A stretch of 64,000 bases of DNA from assembly GCF_003991135.1 (NCBI RefSeq), contig NZ_CP016379.1:1674001-1738000 (forward strand). Direction: 5' to 3'. The DNA comes from Anoxybacter fermentans. Its GTDB lineage: Bacteria; Bacillota; Halanaerobiia; DY22613. Under the pieces are notes generated by a model. The model was not told where the DNA came from and searched no databases. It saw only the letters and a list, made by a program, of their open reading frames with translations. Position numbers and translations under genes: made by a program. Of this stretch, positions 7,850 through 18,403 are shown piece after piece. Within the stretch, counting starts at the first letter, position 1, and every line of letters begins with the position of its first letter.

Positions 7850-9205
7850 TTATTCTTTTTTGAAACCCGCAAATCCCTTCCGTAACAAATCACCAAAACA
7901 ATCTATTAAAAAGTAAATTGCTGGAACTACAAGCAGGGTTAAAAATGTTAAAAAGATTAAGCCACCAATTACTACTACTGCAAATGGTACCAGAATCCCA
8001 GCACCTTCTCCTATTATCCCAACCAACATGATCATACTAATGATTGATAAAACTGAGAGGGTATAACTGCTAAAGAAAAGACTTGCTAATGCCCCAGTTA
8101 GCGCTAACGGTACAGTAAACATTATCGTTATCGTTAAAGGATGCCAGAGAGATTCAAACTGGACAGCAAAAACCATATATACCAATATAATTGATAGAAT
8201 GAAGGCAAAACCCAGACTATCAAAAGCTGACTTCATCTCCCGATATTGACCACCAAAGTCAATGGAATACTGATCAGGTAAGACAACATTTTTCTCTACT
8301 AACCCCTCAATTTCCAGATTGGTACTTTTAAGATCTCGATTGTATAAATCAGCACTTACTTCAATCATTCGCATACCATTACTCCGTTCGATAAAACCTG
8401 ATCCTTCTGTCATTATAATTTCTGCCACCTAACTTAGAGGAACCTGTGTACCAAGAGATGCAGTTAATAAAAGATTTTCTAAATTTCTATCATCCCATTT
8501 TAACTGAACCCGAAGATCATATTCTTTTCCATCTACTTTATAGCGGTTTGGAACTCCACCTTGAATTGCAGATCTTACGGTCATGGCAATCTGGGATGTC
8601 CGTAATCCCATCTGAGCTGCTCTCTTACGATCAATTTGAATTTGTAACTCTAGTCTACCTTCTTTCATTGAATGTTCAATTTCGCGGATCCCCTTCACCT
8701 TCTTTGCCTACTTAATTACTTTTTAGATATTTTTTTGTAAAACGTTCAAATCCAGGCCGAAAATCTGAATAGAGATTGGTCTGCTTAAGAAACTTTTCCC
8801 GCCCATAAATTCCTGTGCTTCAATTTCAATTTTTACATCTTTAATACCTTTTAAATCTCTACGTAATTCCTCCATAATTACAGTTGTTGATCTTTTTCTT
8901 TTCTTATAAAACAAAATCCATATCAGTCCCCCAAGTGAATTCCAGGATAATAATAGATCAGCCTGACCTGGAGATAAAAGAAATTTTTTTAAGATTACTT
9001 ACCGTACCCAAAATATTTTTATATTTTCTATCTTTTCAGATCCTACCTCTTCATAGCCTGTAATTACAACTGTTATAGGAAATGACATATTAGGAAAGAG
9101 GTTCAGATTCAAACAACTTAATGAGACCATACCTAAAAGTAAAATAAGTAATACCACCATTAAGGTGGCAATAAAACAGTCGATTACCAGATCAGACGAT
9201 TTCAC
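7850..9205 (-). pseudogene. RND-family (AcrB/HAE1-like) efflux transporter pseudogene
   Basis: Four successive fragments in different frames line up with one RND exporter. They are the first membrane helix with NLFPNMSFPIT (8999-9205), part of the porter domain (8723-8914), a second porter segment with RKRAAQMGLRTSQIAM (8429-8698), and the C-terminal membrane block with VFAVQFESLWHPLTI (7850-8428). RND pumps are about 1000 residues; fewer than 450 remain, with large internal deletions, frameshifts and an in-frame stop near 8428. The fourth fragment also lacks a stretch between GIIGEGAG and VPFAVVV. No membrane-fusion partner gene is nearby. Confidence 0.88.
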
Positions 9206-9446
9206 TTTCAGATCACCCCAAATTAATTATGCCCGATTCTAGTTTTAACCATCCTGGATTGGGATATACAATGAAAAAAACACAGTGAAAAAGAAAAACT
9301 AAATACAATTTCGTCCGCTATCGGACGCTCTGCCATCCTGGCTGCGCGTCCTAAAAAGTCAAGGTTTCCACCATCCTGGCTTTAACCTTGACTTATATAC
9401 TTCAGATTTTTCTGGCAGTGCACGGGCAAGTCTCTATCAACAATAA
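9206..9446. other. Non-coding spacer with hairpins and repeated CCATCCTGG
   Basis: There is no gene in this stretch. CCATCCTGG occurs three times (9249, 9333, 9371). Two inverted repeats are present: GTCCG-CTAT-CGGAC around 9313-9326, and an 11-bp stem AAGTCAAGGTT/AACCTTGACTT at 9356-9394 with one CCATCCTGG in its loop. It may be a remnant of a repetitive extragenic element. Confidence 0.5.
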
Positions 9447-9480
9447 AAGGCTGTTGACCTCCTAAGTTTGTCAACAGCCT
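9444..9480 (-). terminator. Terminator after tryptophanase
   Basis: On the minus strand the stem AGGCTGTTGAC/GTCAACAGCCT is followed by TTTTATTG. It lies 38 bases past the tnaA stop codon. Confidence 0.85.
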
Positions 9481-9517
9481 GAGATATTCTTTAAAAAAGA
9501 GTATCTTGGCACATGAA

Positions 9518-10903
9518 CTACCCAACCCATTCAAACTGAGCTGTAAAGTGACGTAAAATTTTGGGTTCATATACCATTTTTAATCCACGAATCTCATCTT
9601 TGCGGGCAGCAATCCGCGCCAGCCCCTCAGCTACCCAATCCATATGGTTATATGTGTAAACTCGCCGCGGAATGGTCAAACGTAAAAGATCTAATTCCGG
9701 ATAAATCTCTTCTCCTGTCTCAGGATCACGACCGGCAAGAAGGGTTCCAACTTCTACACCCCGGACTCCAGATTCTATATATAACTCAACACAAAGAGCT
9801 TGAGCCGGATATTGAGATTGTGGAATATGAGGCAAAAAACGCTTAGCATCTACAAAGACAGCATGACCTCCTACAGGTTCCTGAATTGGAATTCCGGCTT
9901 CTTTCAACTTCTCGCCCAGATACTGAACCTGATGAATCCGGCTTGCCAGGTATGCTTCATCTACAACCTCACGTAATCCCCGGGCCAATGCTTCCATATC
10001 CCGTCCGGAAAGACCACCATAAGTTGGAAAACCTTCAATGGGAACTACCATCTGACGAACTTTCTGATAGAGTTCATAATCCTCTTTAATTCCGATAAGG
10101 CCGCCCATATTGACAAGTCCATCTTTTTTCGCACTCATGGTGCAGCCATCACTATAAGAGAACATCTCCAAAACAATCTCAGGGATAGATTTGTTCTCAT
10201 AACCCTTTTCCCGTTTTTTGATAAAATATGCATTCTCCGCAAATCGGGCTGCATCAAGTAAAACAGGTAAATTATATTTCTTACCAATTTGATAAGCACC
10301 ACGAATATTTTCCATGGAAACAGGTTGACCACCAGCACTATTACAGGTAACAGTCATAAGAATAAAAGCAATATTTTCTGCACCATGTTCCACAATAAAT
10401 GCTTCCAATTTCTCTAAATCAATATTACCTTTGAAAGGATGCTCAACTGCTGTATCATAAGCACGCTCATGAATCAGGTTAACTGCCCGACCACCTTTCA
10501 GTTCAATATGAGCTTTGGTGGTATCAAAATGATAGTTTCCCAACACATATTGGCCCGGTTTTATCAAAAGCGGAAATAATACATTTTCTGCTCCCCGCCC
10601 CTGATGGGTAGGAACAAAATACTTATACCCAAAGATATCTTCAATAGATTTTTGAAGATTGTAAAAATTACGGCTACCAGCGTACGACTCGTCACCAATC
10701 ATAAGCCCGGCCCATTGGTCCTGGCTCATGGCCCCGGTCCCACTGTCTGTCAAAAGATCAATAAATACATCCTCTGCTTTTAAAAGAAATTGGTTAAGAC
10801 CTGCTTCTTTAATTGCTCTTTCCCTTTCTTTGCGCGGAATCAACCTGATGGGCTCCACTACTTTAATCTTATAAGGTTCCGGCATACATCTAAGTTCAGT
10901 CAT
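9518..10903 (-). CDS. tnaA: Tryptophanase (tryptophan indole-lyase)
   Basis: A 461-residue PLP enzyme of the beta-eliminating lyase family, which cleaves L-tryptophan to indole, pyruvate and ammonia. The PLP lysine is in CTMSAKKDG (Lys260), and PTHQGRGAE and SYGG-type cofactor segments are present. The close relative tyrosine phenol-lyase differs at two specificity positions. Here YHFDTT carries Asp127 where the phenol-lyase has Thr, and GVRGVEVG carries Val385 where it has Arg. Both favour tryptophan. No tnaB permease is adjacent, and no tnaC-like leader with a tryptophan codon was found in the 162 bases upstream. Its start follows a G-run (GGGGGG) instead of a typical Shine-Dalgarno. Confidence 0.93.
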   Translation of the reverse strand: MTELRCMPEPYKIKVVEPIRLIPRKERERAIKEAGLNQFLLKAEDVFIDLLTDSGTGAMSQDQWAGLMIGDESYAGSRNFYNLQKSIEDIFGYKYFVPTHQGRGAENVLFPLLIKPGQYVLGNYHFDTTKAHIELKGGRAVNLIHERAYDTAVEHPFKGNIDLEKLEAFIVEHGAENIAFILMTVTCNSAGGQPVSMENIRGAYQIGKKYNLPVLLDAARFAENAYFIKKREKGYENKSIPEIVLEMFSYSDGCTMSAKKDGLVNMGGLIGIKEDYELYQKVRQMVVPIEGFPTYGGLSGRDMEALARGLREVVDEAYLASRIHQVQYLGEKLKEAGIPIQEPVGGHAVFVDAKRFLPHIPQSQYPAQALCVELYIESGVRGVEVGTLLAGRDPETGEEIYPELDLLRLTIPRRVYTYNHMDWVAEGLARIAARKDEIRGLKMVYEPKILRHFTAQFEWVG

Positions 10904-11047
10904 ATAAAAACCCCCCTATTTAAAATTATTTTGACTGAACTCAGCTCTGCTTAAACTCATCCTCAACTCAACTATCTAATATTTTCTCTAAAACTTGAAA
11001 ATAACCTTCATTAACAAATACAAAATTTTTTAAATTACGCCAATAAA

Positions 11048-11065
11048 AAAACGGGCCGAAGCCCT
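11048..11065 (-). terminator. Terminator of hslO
   Basis: The short GC stem GGGC-TTCG-GCCC with a TTCG tetraloop is followed by GTTTTTTT on the minus strand, directly after the Hsp33 stop codon. Confidence 0.85.
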
Positions 11066-11947
11066 TTAATCTTTATTCTCAGCAAATAATTTATCTACAT
11101 CCTCCTCACCAAAGACATATTTTTCATTACAGAAATGACAGGTCAGTTCCAGCTTATTCTCTTTTTCTAAAATATCCCGGGCTTCATCTTCACCAAGATT
11201 AATCACCACCCGTTCCAACCGTTCCCGGTTACATTTACACTTAAACCTGACATTTCGTCTTTCTGTAATTTTATATTCAATTCCCTCAAGCAAAAGTGCG
11301 AGCAATTCCTCTGGCCCTTTTCCTGCATCAATCAAAGGTGTCACACCATTTGAGAATTTTTTCAAATTATTCTCCAACTTTTGAATCACTTCTTCTTCTG
11401 CATGTGGCAATAATTGTAAAATAAACCCCCCTGCTGCTTTTACAGTCAGGTCAGGATTAATTAAAACTCCCAATCCTACTGCTGAAGGAGTTTGTTCTGA
11501 TTTAGTAAAATAATATGTCAGATCCTCGCCTATCTCCCCAGAAACAAAAGGCACACTTCCTTTATATGGTTCTTTTAAGCCCAGATCTTTAAGTACATAA
11601 AGCATTCCTTTCCCCAAGCCTTTAGCCACATCCAATTTGCCCTTATCATTCAAATCCAGTTCCACTTCAGGATGGCGCACATAACCCCGTACATTTCCTT
11701 TTGAATCAGCAATAACAAAGATTGCTCCTAAAGGGCCATCTCCTATAAATTGAAGGCTTACTTCCTGCCCTTCCTTTAACATGGCTCCCATCAACGCACC
11801 AGCTGTTAAAACACGTCCTAATGCAGCGGTCGCTAACGGAGAGGTGTTATGCCGGCGCCTTGCCTCTTCTACCAATTCGGTTGTAACACCAACAAAAACT
11901 CTTACCTGGCCTTTTTCTCCTGAAGCTCGTAGAATAATATTCTCCAT
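11066..11947 (-). CDS. hslO: Redox-regulated chaperone Hsp33
   Basis: A 293-residue cytoplasmic chaperone of normal length. The N-terminal substrate-binding domain is followed by the C-terminal zinc redox switch: Cys237 and Cys239 (FKCKCN) with Cys270 and Cys273 (TCHFC), the four conserved zinc ligands. Oxidation releases zinc and activates holdase activity. In an anaerobe this would protect against bursts of oxidant. The start has AAAGGAGC upstream, and the gene has its own terminator, so it is probably a single-gene unit. Confidence 0.95.
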   Translation of the reverse strand: MENIILRASGEKGQVRVFVGVTTELVEEARRRHNTSPLATAALGRVLTAGALMGAMLKEGQEVSLQFIGDGPLGAIFVIADSKGNVRGYVRHPEVELDLNDKGKLDVAKGLGKGMLYVLKDLGLKEPYKGSVPFVSGEIGEDLTYYFTKSEQTPSAVGLGVLINPDLTVKAAGGFILQLLPHAEEEVIQKLENNLKKFSNGVTPLIDAGKGPEELLALLLEGIEYKITERRNVRFKCKCNRERLERVVINLGEDEARDILEKENKLELTCHFCNEKYVFGEEDVDKLFAENKD

Positions 11948-12049
11948 ATATCTCAGCTCCTTTATAAGGTAAGTTTATCTTCTTTTATACAACAATATTC
12001 ATTATACCATAAAGGATCTTAGAATCCTACTTTAAATAGGTAAATAAAG

Positions 12050-12083
12050 AAAAAAGGCCATTTAATCTAAGGATTAAATGACC
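12050..12083 (-). terminator. Rho-independent terminator, minus strand
   Basis: The long stem GGTCATTTAATC/GATTAAATGGCC with a 4-base loop is followed by TTTTTTCTTT. It lies between the M55 peptidase and hslO and probably catches read-through from the former; a palindromic repeat and a second repeat lie in between. Confidence 0.8.
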
Positions 12084-12107
12084 AACTTCAAATGAAAAAT
12101 TATATTT

Positions 12108-12242
12108 GATTAAACTACAAAAAGCTAATTTTGAGCACCATAGAAATTTTTCGTTTAACCATCTTAGTGAGATTTCGATCGAACCTTAGATGGTTCGAAA
12201 AATTTCTTTTGAAACGAAAAATTAGCTTTTTGCAGTAAAATC
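12108..12242 (+). repeat. Interspersed palindromic repeat, copy E (short form)
   Basis: 135 bases with both arms intact (GATTAAACTACAAAAAGC at the left, GCTTTTTGCAGTAAAATC at the right). The arms meet directly at GATTTCGATCGAA, so the central double-hairpin domain is missing. It would fold as one long imperfect hairpin. Confidence 0.9.
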
Positions 12243-12263
12243 ATACCTTAAAAAATTCTCTAT

Positions 12264-12425
12264 CTATTCTGAAAATAAACTTTGGCAAGCTGAAAGGTAA
12301 ATTAATCAAAAAAATAGTTAGTTTACCTAATTATTGAAACAGACTATCAAAATATTGAAAAAATAAGCAAAAACAAAGTTTAATTTTCATTCTCAGCTGG
12401 TGATGCGAAAGCATCATGAGGGTCT
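12264..12425. repeat. Second repeat family, copy 1 (ends in GATGCGAAAGCATC hairpin)
   Basis: Two blocks are shared with 50914-51247. One is CTATTCTGAAAATAAACT (12264-12281). The other, of about 80 bases, begins TATCAAAATATTG and ends in a GAAA-capped hairpin TGATGCGAAAGCATCA (12345-12425). It lies 3' of the M55 peptidase gene. In the second copy a palindromic repeat separates the two blocks. Confidence 0.7.
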
Positions 12426-12459
12426 ATATATAAAAACTTTTTCTTTAGACTAATTATTT

Positions 12460-13269
12460 TTAACTCATTGCAATGATTGCTCTAAAACACTTATAAGCAG
12501 TTATATAATCCGAATGAGTAAACCTTACAACCCGCGGTGCAATCCGCTCTACTCCGGGAATCAGTTCAGCCATATCAGCCATGCTGGTACACATAAGCTC
12601 AATCTCAATAGTGTATGGCCCTTCTAAAGTAAATGGCTTTATCTCACCAATCCGCTGTACTGCCTTTTTCGCTGCCTCTTCAATGAGAGTATGTGCTTTT
12701 TCAGGATGAAGAGTTTTAGCAGAATAGCGGGTTATACTATCCTTTACTGCAACAGTCTCAATATTACCCAGAAGTTCCCGTGCTTCCCGAGTCACCTGGG
12801 TATCCCCTGTCACTAATACTACAGGTACACCATAAGCACCAGCAATCAGTGCATTTTGACCGGTCTCACCTAATTTCATTCCATTAACCGTATACTCCGC
12901 CACACAACGACCTGAATAGGTGTGATCAAGTATTGCATTAGCTGTTCCCTTACGAGCATGATAACCAATGAAAAAAACTGCATCTACCGTTTCATCAATA
13001 CCCTGCATCATACTTAAGGGTTTGGGAGAACCGGTAATCAATTGAGCCTCGGGATGTAATTCTTCTAAAATAATGTTACGCATAGCAGCATGAGAATCGT
13101 TTACAATTACTTCTGTCGCCCCACCCGCTAAAGCACCCCGAATGGCAGCATTTACCTCCCTGGTCATCAATAGTCTGGCCCGTTCATAATCCTCTCCCTT
13201 CTGACTTACCTGATCAACACTTACAATTCCTGTAATTCCTTCCATGTCTGCTGAAATCAAGATTTTCAT
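12460..13269 (-). CDS. M55-family D-aminopeptidase (DppA-like)
   Basis: A 269-residue zinc peptidase of the DppA family. Metal-ligand motifs are at Asp8 and Glu10 (ISADMEG), His60 (NDSHAAMRN) and His104 (IGYHARKG), followed by HTYSG around 115 and the GETG segment near 134. B. subtilis DppA, the reference member, hydrolyses D-Ala-containing peptides. Here no dipeptide transporter is adjacent, so the substrate is open. AGGAGG precedes the ATG. About 450 bases without genes separate it from the MFS gene upstream. Confidence 0.9.
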   Translation of the reverse strand: MKILISADMEGITGIVSVDQVSQKGEDYERARLLMTREVNAAIRGALAGGATEVIVNDSHAAMRNIILEELHPEAQLITGSPKPLSMMQGIDETVDAVFFIGYHARKGTANAILDHTYSGRCVAEYTVNGMKLGETGQNALIAGAYGVPVVLVTGDTQVTREARELLGNIETVAVKDSITRYSAKTLHPEKAHTLIEEAAKKAVQRIGEIKPFTLEGPYTIEIELMCTSMADMAELIPGVERIAPRVVRFTHSDYITAYKCFRAIIAMS

Positions 13270-13715
13270 CTCTTTAAGCCTCCTTTGATATTTAATGTTC
13301 CGTCAAATTTTCCCCTTCTTTTTCTAAGTAACGAAAGCTTAATTTTTTCCTTGTAAGGTCGAAATTTTCCTTAAAAAAGAAAGAATCTCTCCCCCTGAGT
13401 AATAGGTAGTAGTTAACCATCTCACAACTTACTATACTCAGAATGGAAGGATTCGTAAGTTATAATTCGTCAACCACTACTTAATATCTTCTTAAAATCT
13501 TTATTAAATTTCCTTCTTTATCTCTTTTTAGTTCTCCCATAATATTTCCGTATTGATTTTAAACCATCTAACCAGATTGATGGCAACTACTCTAAACTAA
13601 ACAACCTTGATGATCCTACCTAAATAAAATAGTCTTAAACTACTACCTACTTCCATTTTCTAAGAAACTTCATATCTCATTTGAGAGATGGAAAATATAA
13701 GTGCTACTTTCAAAA
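13270..13715. other. Gene-free spacer with a long imperfect inverted repeat
   Basis: No coding region is convincing here. An imperfect inverted repeat spans 13405-13480 (GGTAGTAGTTAAC and ACAACTTAC against GTAAGTTAT and GTCAACCACTAC). A shorter one, ATCTC-ATTT-GAGAT, lies near 13672-13688, just past the MFS stop codon. A related phrase, ATTCGTCAACC, also occurs near 36819. Confidence 0.4.
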
Positions 13716-14960
13716 CTAGATCTCCTCCTTTCTTTTAAGAATTACATTTGATTCTGAAATTTTAACAGCCATAAAAAATCCTATAAAACCTATTATTATA
13801 ATCTCTATTCCTGCAATGAGACCTACAACTCTAGTACCCCACAAATCTGCCAAAGCCCCACCGCCTAATAACCCTATAAGCAATGGAACAGAAGATACCG
13901 TTTCATAAAAACTACTAATACGTCCTCTGAGCTCATCTTTAACTAATGTTTGTAATAATGAAGTATAAGATACCTGTTGAATTGCGTCAGATATACCTTG
14001 AATTGCAATAAATAATATAGCAAATACGATACTAGTGGATAAAATAAATGTGATATGCATGAAACCTGAAACGATTAATCCTAAAAAGAAAAGGATAATA
14101 AATGTCAAACGCCTTGATAATCCTGGTGTTAAAGCAGAACCAACCAGTATTCCTAAACCTAAACCAGACATTATTAAACCATATGCACCAGTTAGTTCAA
14201 ATTGTCTGGATGCAAAAATAGGTAAAAGAACATTGATCAATCCATACCCAGCAGTAGATAATCCTCCAACAATCATTATAAGTAAAAGTTTCGGTATTTC
14301 TTTAAGTACTTTTAGCGCTACTTTGATATCATTAGCGAAGATCGTCCATTTTCGAATAGACTTATCAGAAATTTCTTTTGAAGATTTTTTTGTAAATTTA
14401 ACATTCATGAAAATTAAAAGGAATGCAGATGTAAAAAAACTTAAAGCATTTAGCCAGAAAGCCCATTTTATTCCTATCGTGGTCATAAGACCTGTTCCAA
14501 TAAGGGGACCTAATAACATTGTAGAAGATGATACGATTTTTAAAGCACTATTAGCTGAAACAAGTTCTCCTTCCTCTTCAATTATATTCGGTACTATAGC
14601 TGTTCGAGCTGGCCCGAAAAAGAGACCACCAACCGTCTCAATAAAGGTTAAGAAGTATATCCAAATTATAGTATTTATAAATGGATATACAACAAAAATA
14701 ATTCCTCTAAGTATATCAGCAAAAATCATGACATACTTTCGGTTAATTCTATCTATAATAACTCCAATAAAGGGGCTTAAAAAAGTTGCTGGTAAAACTC
14801 TTAAAATTAAAACCAGACTTACTGCTAATCCTGCTCCTGTAAGTTTTAAAGCAAATAATGGAATAGCAATATAAGCAAGCCAGGTGCCTAATCCTGATAT
14901 AAATTGTGATAATACTAATAACCTTATATTTTTATTTAATTTAAGTAACTTCAACAACAC
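13716..14960 (-). CDS. MFS transporter, drug-exporter type
   Basis: A 414-residue protein with about 12 membrane helices. It has the MFS motif-A-like loop GVIIDRINRKYVMIFADI between helices 2 and 3 and a second copy-like loop later (GGALADLWGTR). It resembles macrolide/multidrug exporters of the MFS_3 group. The start codon is GTG at 14960, chosen because AAAGGAGC lies nine bases upstream. An ATG just before it in another frame runs into a stop. The substrate is unknown. It appears to be transcribed alone. Confidence 0.88.
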   Translation of the reverse strand: MLLKLLKLNKNIRLLVLSQFISGLGTWLAYIAIPLFALKLTGAGLAVSLVLILRVLPATFLSPFIGVIIDRINRKYVMIFADILRGIIFVVYPFINTIIWIYFLTFIETVGGLFFGPARTAIVPNIIEEEGELVSANSALKIVSSSTMLLGPLIGTGLMTTIGIKWAFWLNALSFFTSAFLLIFMNVKFTKKSSKEISDKSIRKWTIFANDIKVALKVLKEIPKLLLIMIVGGLSTAGYGLINVLLPIFASRQFELTGAYGLIMSGLGLGILVGSALTPGLSRRLTFIILFFLGLIVSGFMHITFILSTSIVFAILFIAIQGISDAIQQVSYTSLLQTLVKDELRGRISSFYETVSSVPLLIGLLGGGALADLWGTRVVGLIAGIEIIIIGFIGFFMAVKISESNVILKRKEEI

Positions 14961-15027
14961 ATCTTTCAGCTCCTTTTAAATTATCAGATATATTTAAATT
15001 TTTTCATGTTTGTTGTTTTTAATCAAT

Positions 15028-15806
15028 GATTAAACTGCAAAAATATAGATATTTGATCTCCTAAGTTTGAATAAACATAATAAAAATTTCACAACAATAT
15101 GAATATTAGGCTTAATTGATACTTTTGTTATCAACTGAATTGGATTATCTTTATTTGCTGTTTCAGTAATAGTAACAGTATAACTCAGACAGGATTTGTT
15201 TCCTATTTTACGATAAATAACATCTTCATCAATAAGGTTTTGAAGGTATCAGCTGGAACATCTTTACCTTCTTTTACTATTAATTGATTTTCATAAATTA
15301 TAGTCTGACTTTTAAGTACACAACATATATGCTCATAAGCTTTATTATGAAATTTCGGATTATTCTTTAAACAATTTGCAAATTCAAAAATTTTCCCAGC
15401 CAATATCTCTAAAACCTCTTCATATTCTTTACCTTGCATTTTTTCTAAAAATTATCTAACTTTTTCCTTATCAGCTAATTTATAAATATTTTTTTACCAT
15501 GAACCAGCAAACAATTAATGAAATCAGCAATAACATTAAGCATTAATTCTGTATGGGAAAGCTTCTTCATGTATTTTAAGAATACTTTTTTGTAGAAAAT
15601 ACCTGTCATCCTTTTTCAATTCTTTTCCGGGAGGTGCTTTCAAGATTATTAACAAAACTAAATATCTTAAGTTGCTTATGAGCATCATTTTCTCTAAGTA
15701 TAATCAATCACTCCTGGATATAAATTATGTTTAATACTATTATATCAAACATTTGGGTACCTCGAACAAATTTTATTAGTTCTATTGACCATTTTGCAGT
15801 ATAATC
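15028..15806. mobile_element. Decayed insertion sequence with the same ends as the palindromic repeats
   Basis: The left end GATTAAACTGCAAAAA (15028-15043) and right end TTTTGCAGTATAATC (15792-15806) are inverted copies of each other. They match the terminal repeats of the palindromic repeat family. Between them is the relic of a transposase on the minus strand. At 779 bases it is far shorter than a full insertion sequence of this type, so it has lost internal sequence. No clear target duplication is seen. Confidence 0.65.
15070..15703 (-). pseudogene. Transposase relic, IS1182-like
   Basis: Frames joined across several stops and shifts read as one protein. The 15203-15439 frame ends ...QTIIYENQLIVKEGKDVPADTF. 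A second frame continues from about 15238 with IDEDVIYRKIGNKS, then YTVTITETANKDNPIQLI and TKVSIKPN. This resembles the DPDATFRKKG...GYVVNVTETCD...NPIQLIT pattern of IS1182/ISNCY-type transposases. Upstream fragments reach about 15703. The family call is from remembered motif patterns. No intact reading frame is left, so it cannot be active. Confidence 0.6.
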
Positions 15807-15938
15807 ATTTATATAATTATCTAATTAAATTTTATCTTTTGTTTAGATGTTTGTCAACATAAAAATGACATTTTAATGAAAAAAATAAAAGTGCAGCTTC
15901 TATACGGAAACTTCTTTCAATTCTTACTTTTTATATAT

Positions 15939-16088
15939 GATCAAACTGCAAAAAGCTAATTTTGAACGACATAGAAATTTTTAGTTTAACCATCTTAGTG
16001 AGATTTCAGTCGAAATAATGAAATCGAACTTTAGATGGTTCGAAAAATTTCATTATAAAGCGAAAAATTAACTTTTTGCAGTAAAATC
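15939..16088 (+). repeat. Interspersed palindromic repeat, copy F (short form)
   Basis: 150 bases, GATCAAACTGCAAAAAGC to AACTTTTTGCAGTAAAATC. Both arms are present with a reduced centre (CAGTCGAAATAATGAAATCG). It lies only 133 bases from the decayed insertion sequence that shares its ends. Confidence 0.9.
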
Positions 16089-16290
16089 ATAAGATATAAT
16101 TCACTTATTAAAGCCATTGTTCGTGTTTTTCAATAGCCTGGTTTGCTATACCCTTTTTTAGGGTCAGAAAAAGTTATCTTTTTTAAAAACTATTATCTTC
16201 TACTAAATGATCTTAATTCAAATTTACTAAACTGTTCTAAATTCACTGTTATATCTCAATAATTATCTGTTATTTTCCTCCACCAAACTA

Positions 16291-16326
16291 AAAAAAAAAC
16301 GGCATACCTTATATTAAAGGCATGCC
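16291..16326 (-). terminator. Terminator of the obgE-yhbY unit
   Basis: The stem GGCATGCC...GGTATGCC is followed by GTTTTTTTTT on the minus strand, just past the yhbY stop codon. The 200 bases between this and repeat copy F hold no recognisable gene. Confidence 0.85.
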
Positions 16327-16333
16327 ACTTTAA

Positions 16334-16624
16334 CTACGGTAAAATATAAATTGGTTCCTCCCGATTCTGACGATAGAGAACAAATTTGTTTCCTATTACC
16401 TGAACCACTTCAGCTCCACAGGCTTCTGCCAACTGATCAGCAGCTTCTCTAGCACTCAATAGAGAATTCTTCAATACTTTGCCTTTGATCAATTCCCTGG
16501 CCTTTAGGGCTTCATCAGCCTGTTGGATCACATTTTCACTAATACCACCTTTGCCTACCTGTAAAATAGGCTCCATTGTGTTGGCTTTACCCCGTAAAAA
16601 TGCTCTCTGTTTGCTATTTAACAT
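16334..16624 (-). CDS. yhbY: YhbY family RNA-binding protein (CRM domain)
   Basis: A 96-residue single CRM-domain protein. The conserved pattern is LNSKQRAFLRGKAN, then QVGKGGISENV with the GxxG-type RNA-binding loop, and the late segment VVQVIGNKFVLYRQ. YhbY associates with the large ribosomal subunit precursor. It follows obgE, another 50S assembly factor, 22 bases downstream and shares its terminator, so the two are probably co-transcribed. GAGGTGAT precedes the ATG. Confidence 0.93.
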   Translation of the reverse strand: MLNSKQRAFLRGKANTMEPILQVGKGGISENVIQQADEALKARELIKGKVLKNSLLSAREAADQLAEACGAEVVQVIGNKFVLYRQNREEPIYILP

Positions 16625-16646
16625 TCAATTATCACCTCAACATTTT

Positions 16647-17948
<1,302 letters not shown>

Positions 17949-18046
17949 CTACCCTATCTTCAACTATTACTAGTTTAACCGAAAATAATCTCTTTTTTCC
18001 GACCAACTATTATTTAATTATACCACCGGTTAATTTATCCTGCAAT

Positions 18047-18082
18047 AAAAAAAAGCCCAATACTGCATCTGCAACATTGGGC
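18047..18082 (-). terminator. Terminator after rpmA
   Basis: The stem GCCCAATGTTGCA/TGCAGTATTGGGC (minus strand) is followed by TTTTTTTT. It separates the ribosomal protein genes from obgE. Confidence 0.9.
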
Positions 18083-18097
18083 GTTTTTAATCAACTA

Positions 18098-18403
18098 TTA
18101 GCTATTAACTACAGCCTGGAATTGCTCGGCAGGATAAACACTTACCTGACGCAACTTTTTACCTTTTCTTTCATACTTAACATAACCATCTATTTTAGCA
18201 AAGAGAGTATCATCTCCACCCCGGCCCACATTGTTACCTGGGTGAATTCTGGTACCTCTCTGACGAACAAGAATACTACCAGCAGTTACAAACTGACCAT
18301 CAAAACGCTTGCAACCAAGACGCTTGGATTCACTATCACGACCGTTTTTAGAACTACCTACCCCTTTTTTCTTAGCGAACAGTTGAAGGTTCATCTTGAA
18401 CAT
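18098..18403 (-). CDS. rpmA: 50S ribosomal protein L27 with cleavable N-terminal extension
   Basis: A 101-residue protein. The L27 core ([20 protein letters not shown], then [16 protein letters not shown]) is preceded by the extension MFKMNLQLF, the form found in Firmicutes. That extension is removed by the protease Prp to expose the L27 tail near the peptidyl-transfer centre. The prp gene lies immediately upstream in the same operon. The start follows GGAGGTGG. The order rplU-prp-rpmA is the classical one. Confidence 0.97.
   Translation of the reverse strand: MFKMNLQLFAKKKGVGSSKNGRDSESKRLGCKRFDGQFVTAGSILVRQRGTRIHPGNNVGRGGDDTLFAKIDGYVKYERKGKKLRQVSVYPAEQFQAVVNS

Noticed and set aside
12108-12242. 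Palindromic repeats as CRISPR arrays or simple terminators
   Set aside because: Copies are scattered, not in tandem, have no spacers, and carry end repeats and target duplications, so a transposable-element explanation is better.
14035-14874. 279-residue open frame on the plus strand
   Set aside because: It is antisense to the MFS transporter, has low-complexity lysine/isoleucine-rich composition caused by that gene's codons, and resembles no family.
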